A model generated the notes under the pieces. That model did not search any database. It was given only the letters and a program-made list of their open reading frames with translations, and was not told where the DNA came from. 23,332 nt of DNA from the NCBI GenBank assembly GCA_934454215.1, contig CAKSGG010000043.1, positions 1-23,332 of the forward strand, in the 5' to 3' direction. Made by a program: the position numbers and the translations under genes. The stretch is from an uncultured Clostridia bacterium (GTDB taxonomy: Bacteria > Bacillota > Clostridia > UBA1381). Shown here piece after piece: positions 22,159-23,332 of the stretch (positions within the stretch are counted from its first letter, which is position 1; each line of letters opens with the position of its first letter).

Positions 22159-22828
22159 TGCTTTCGCCTCCCAGTTTATAGCCTATATTTTTAACCGTTT
22201 TAATCAGTTCTCCGGCAGTACCGAGCTTTACACGCAGTTTTCTTATATGTACGTCAAGTGTTCTCGATTCCTCATAAAATTCACCCCATACCCGTGAAAG
22301 CAGAGCGTCTCTTGAAACCACGTTTCCGTCAGCCTCCAAAAGAGTAATTAACAGCGAATATTCCTTAAACGAAAGGTTTATATCCTCGCCGCCGACTCTT
22401 ATTATATGCTTTTCGGGATTTACATAAAGACTGCCTATGCTGTAGTCCTTATGAGCGTTTGTTTTTTTGTACCGTCTTAAAACCGCACGCACACGTGATG
22501 TAAGCTCCGTCATGCCGAAGGGCTTTGCGATATAATCATCGGCACCCGAATCAAGCCCGGTAACCTTATCAAATTCACTGCCTTTTGCGGTCAGCATAAT
22601 AACGGGAATATCCTTGTAATCGCTGTCGGACTGAAGCTTTTTTAAAATCGAAAGCCCGTCTTCCTCGGGGAGCATAATGTCAAGCAGAATAAGCTGAGGA
22701 AGCTCTTTGCTAATTTCATGCCAAAATTCACTCGGCACGGGAAACCCCTTTATCTCATATCCGTCCTTTTCAAGAGCGTAGCACACAAGCTTGCGGATAT
22801 TATCGTCGTCCTCCAAAAAGTAAATCAC
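22148..22828 (-). CDS. phoP: OmpR/PhoB-family response regulator
   Basis: The 226-residue regulator has a receiver domain (1 to about 118) with acidic pocket EDDD, phospho-acceptor Asp50 (LILLDIMLP), Thr80 and Lys102 (AKPFG). A C-terminal winged helix follows (about 130-222) with SFKEYSLLITLLEADGNVVS and RTLDVHIRKLRVKLG. It would activate the pst/pho genes when phosphate is low. The start is GTG at 22828, 8 bp after GGAGG (22841-22837); another GTG directly before it (22831) is possible. Longer in-frame starts reach into phoU and are rejected. It lies 55 bp after phoU with no terminator between them. Confidence 0.93.
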   Translation of the reverse strand: MIYFLEDDDNIRKLVCYALEKDGYEIKGFPVPSEFWHEISKELPQLILLDIMLPEEDGLSILKKLQSDSDYKDIPVIMLTAKGSEFDKVTGLDSGADDYIAKPFGMTELTSRVRAVLRRYKKTNAHKDYSIGSLYVNPEKHIIRVGGEDINLSFKEYSLLITLLEADGNVVSRDALLSRVWGEFYEESRTLDVHIRKLRVKLGTAGELIKTVKNIGYKLGGESSEQ

Positions 22829-22883
22829 CACATTCACCTCCGAATATATCTTACCATAAAATACATTAAATTTCAATAATATT

Positions 22884-23332
22884 TTATGCGTGCTTGCCTG
22901 TGATTGAATATATAACCCATTCGGCAACGTTTTCAGCATGGTCGCCGATGCGCTCAAAGTACTTTGCAATCATAAGCAGGTCAATAAGCGCCTCCGCATT
23001 TGCCGCCTGTTCTCTGACTGCATTTATAAGCTCCGTTTTTACCTTATCAAACAATTCATCGACAATATTATCATGTTCTATTACGGAATGAGCAAGGGTA
23101 ATGTCCTTTTTTACAAATGAGTCGACGCTGTCCGTAACCATTTGAATTGCGGCTCTTGCCATATCCGCTATATGAACCTCGCTCTGCATACCGCTTGAAG
23201 TAACGTATTTTGCGATTTCAGCTATATCCGACGCTTGGTCACCGATTCGCTCCATGTCGGAAATCATTTTAAGAGCAGAGGAGATTGTTCTCAAATCGTT
23301 TGCCACAGGCTGCTGCTGCAAGAGCAATTTCA
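22884..23332 (-). CDS. phoU: PhoU phosphate signalling regulator (5' end outside window)
   Basis: The visible 149 or so residues are the C-terminal two thirds of PhoU. They include LLLQQQPVANDLRTISSALK and MISDMERIGDQASDIAEIAK, and the second copy LLMIAKYFERIGDHAENVAEW. The two E-R-I-G-D motifs are the metal-binding signature of the paired three-helix bundles. The coding frame continues past the window edge (Lys-Leu-Leu), so the first residues and the start are missing. PhoU links the Pst transporter to PhoR and restrains it when phosphate is plentiful. The usual order pstSCAB-phoU predicts pst genes just beyond the right edge. Confidence 0.96.
   Translation of the reverse strand, partial: KLLLQQQPVANDLRTISSALKMISDMERIGDQASDIAEIAKYVTSSGMQSEVHIADMARAAIQMVTDSVDSFVKKDITLAHSVIEHDNIVDELFDKVKTELINAVREQAANAEALIDLLMIAKYFERIGDHAENVAEWVIYSITGKHA

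Noticed and set aside
22829..22969. N-terminal extension of the response regulator
   Set aside because: The extension overlaps the end of phoU in another frame and has no receiver-domain homology; GTG at 22828 behind GGAGG gives the family's normal length.
1..23332. CRISPR arrays, insertion sequences, prophage genes, tRNAs and attachment sites
   Set aside because: None of the needed repeats, transposase or integrase motifs or tRNA-like sequences were seen on reading both strands by eye.

Overview
The window reads as chromosomal core sequence of a low-to-moderate GC member of the Bacillota, most likely class Clostridia. The evidence is strong AGGAGG ribosome-binding sites, frequent TTG and GTG starts, consensus sigma-A type promoters, secreted 'stalk' (copper amine oxidase N-like) proteins, a LexA with a Gram-positive type SOS box, a CsaB-type pyruvyl transferase, a K+-dependent membrane pyrophosphatase, and a phoU-phoP-phoR order. 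I see no insertion sequence, prophage, CRISPR array or tRNA. No stretch above about 300 bases lacks a gene.

Layout. (1) 1-590: the last codons of an unidentified plus-strand gene, a hairpin terminator usable from both sides, and the RNase P RNA gene (rnpB, minus strand) with its promoter. (2) 590-5526, plus strand: a secreted stalk-plus-cohesin-like protein overlapping an rsuA pseudouridine synthase by one base, a second stalk protein with a duplicated N-terminal unit, a MATE transporter and lexA. (3) 5690-13409, plus strand: a tight six-gene surface-polysaccharide operon made of a glycosyltransferase fused to a CsaB-type pyruvyl transferase, the MurJ flippase, an O-antigen ligase/Wzy-like polymerase, a GT4 glycosyltransferase and two tandem DUF4330 membrane-anchored proteins. 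(4) 13431-15467, minus strand: an RNA methyltransferase-type enzyme and a membrane-anchored protein with an Ig-like segment. (5) 15726-17813, plus strand: hppA. (6) 17856-20372, minus strand: a three-gene operon of a type I dehydroquinate dehydratase-like protein with altered substrate-binding positions, an SDR and a quinone oxidoreductase-like enzyme, preceded by a repeat array that looks like an operator. (7) 20503-23332, minus strand: phoR, phoP and a truncated phoU, the tail of a phosphate-response locus.

How the genes fit together. Region 3 is best read as synthesis, flipping, polymerisation or ligation, and pyruvylation of a secondary cell wall polymer. Such polymers anchor SLH-domain proteins in other Firmicutes, which would fit the secreted stalk proteins of region 2, although no SLH domain is present here. 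Region 6 is the most open biochemical question: the Schiff-base machinery of a class I dehydroquinase is kept, but several positions that normally grip the substrate are not. A recurring structural theme is that terminator hairpins begin inside coding sequence with the stop codon in the loop (rsuA, lexA and the methyltransferase gene).
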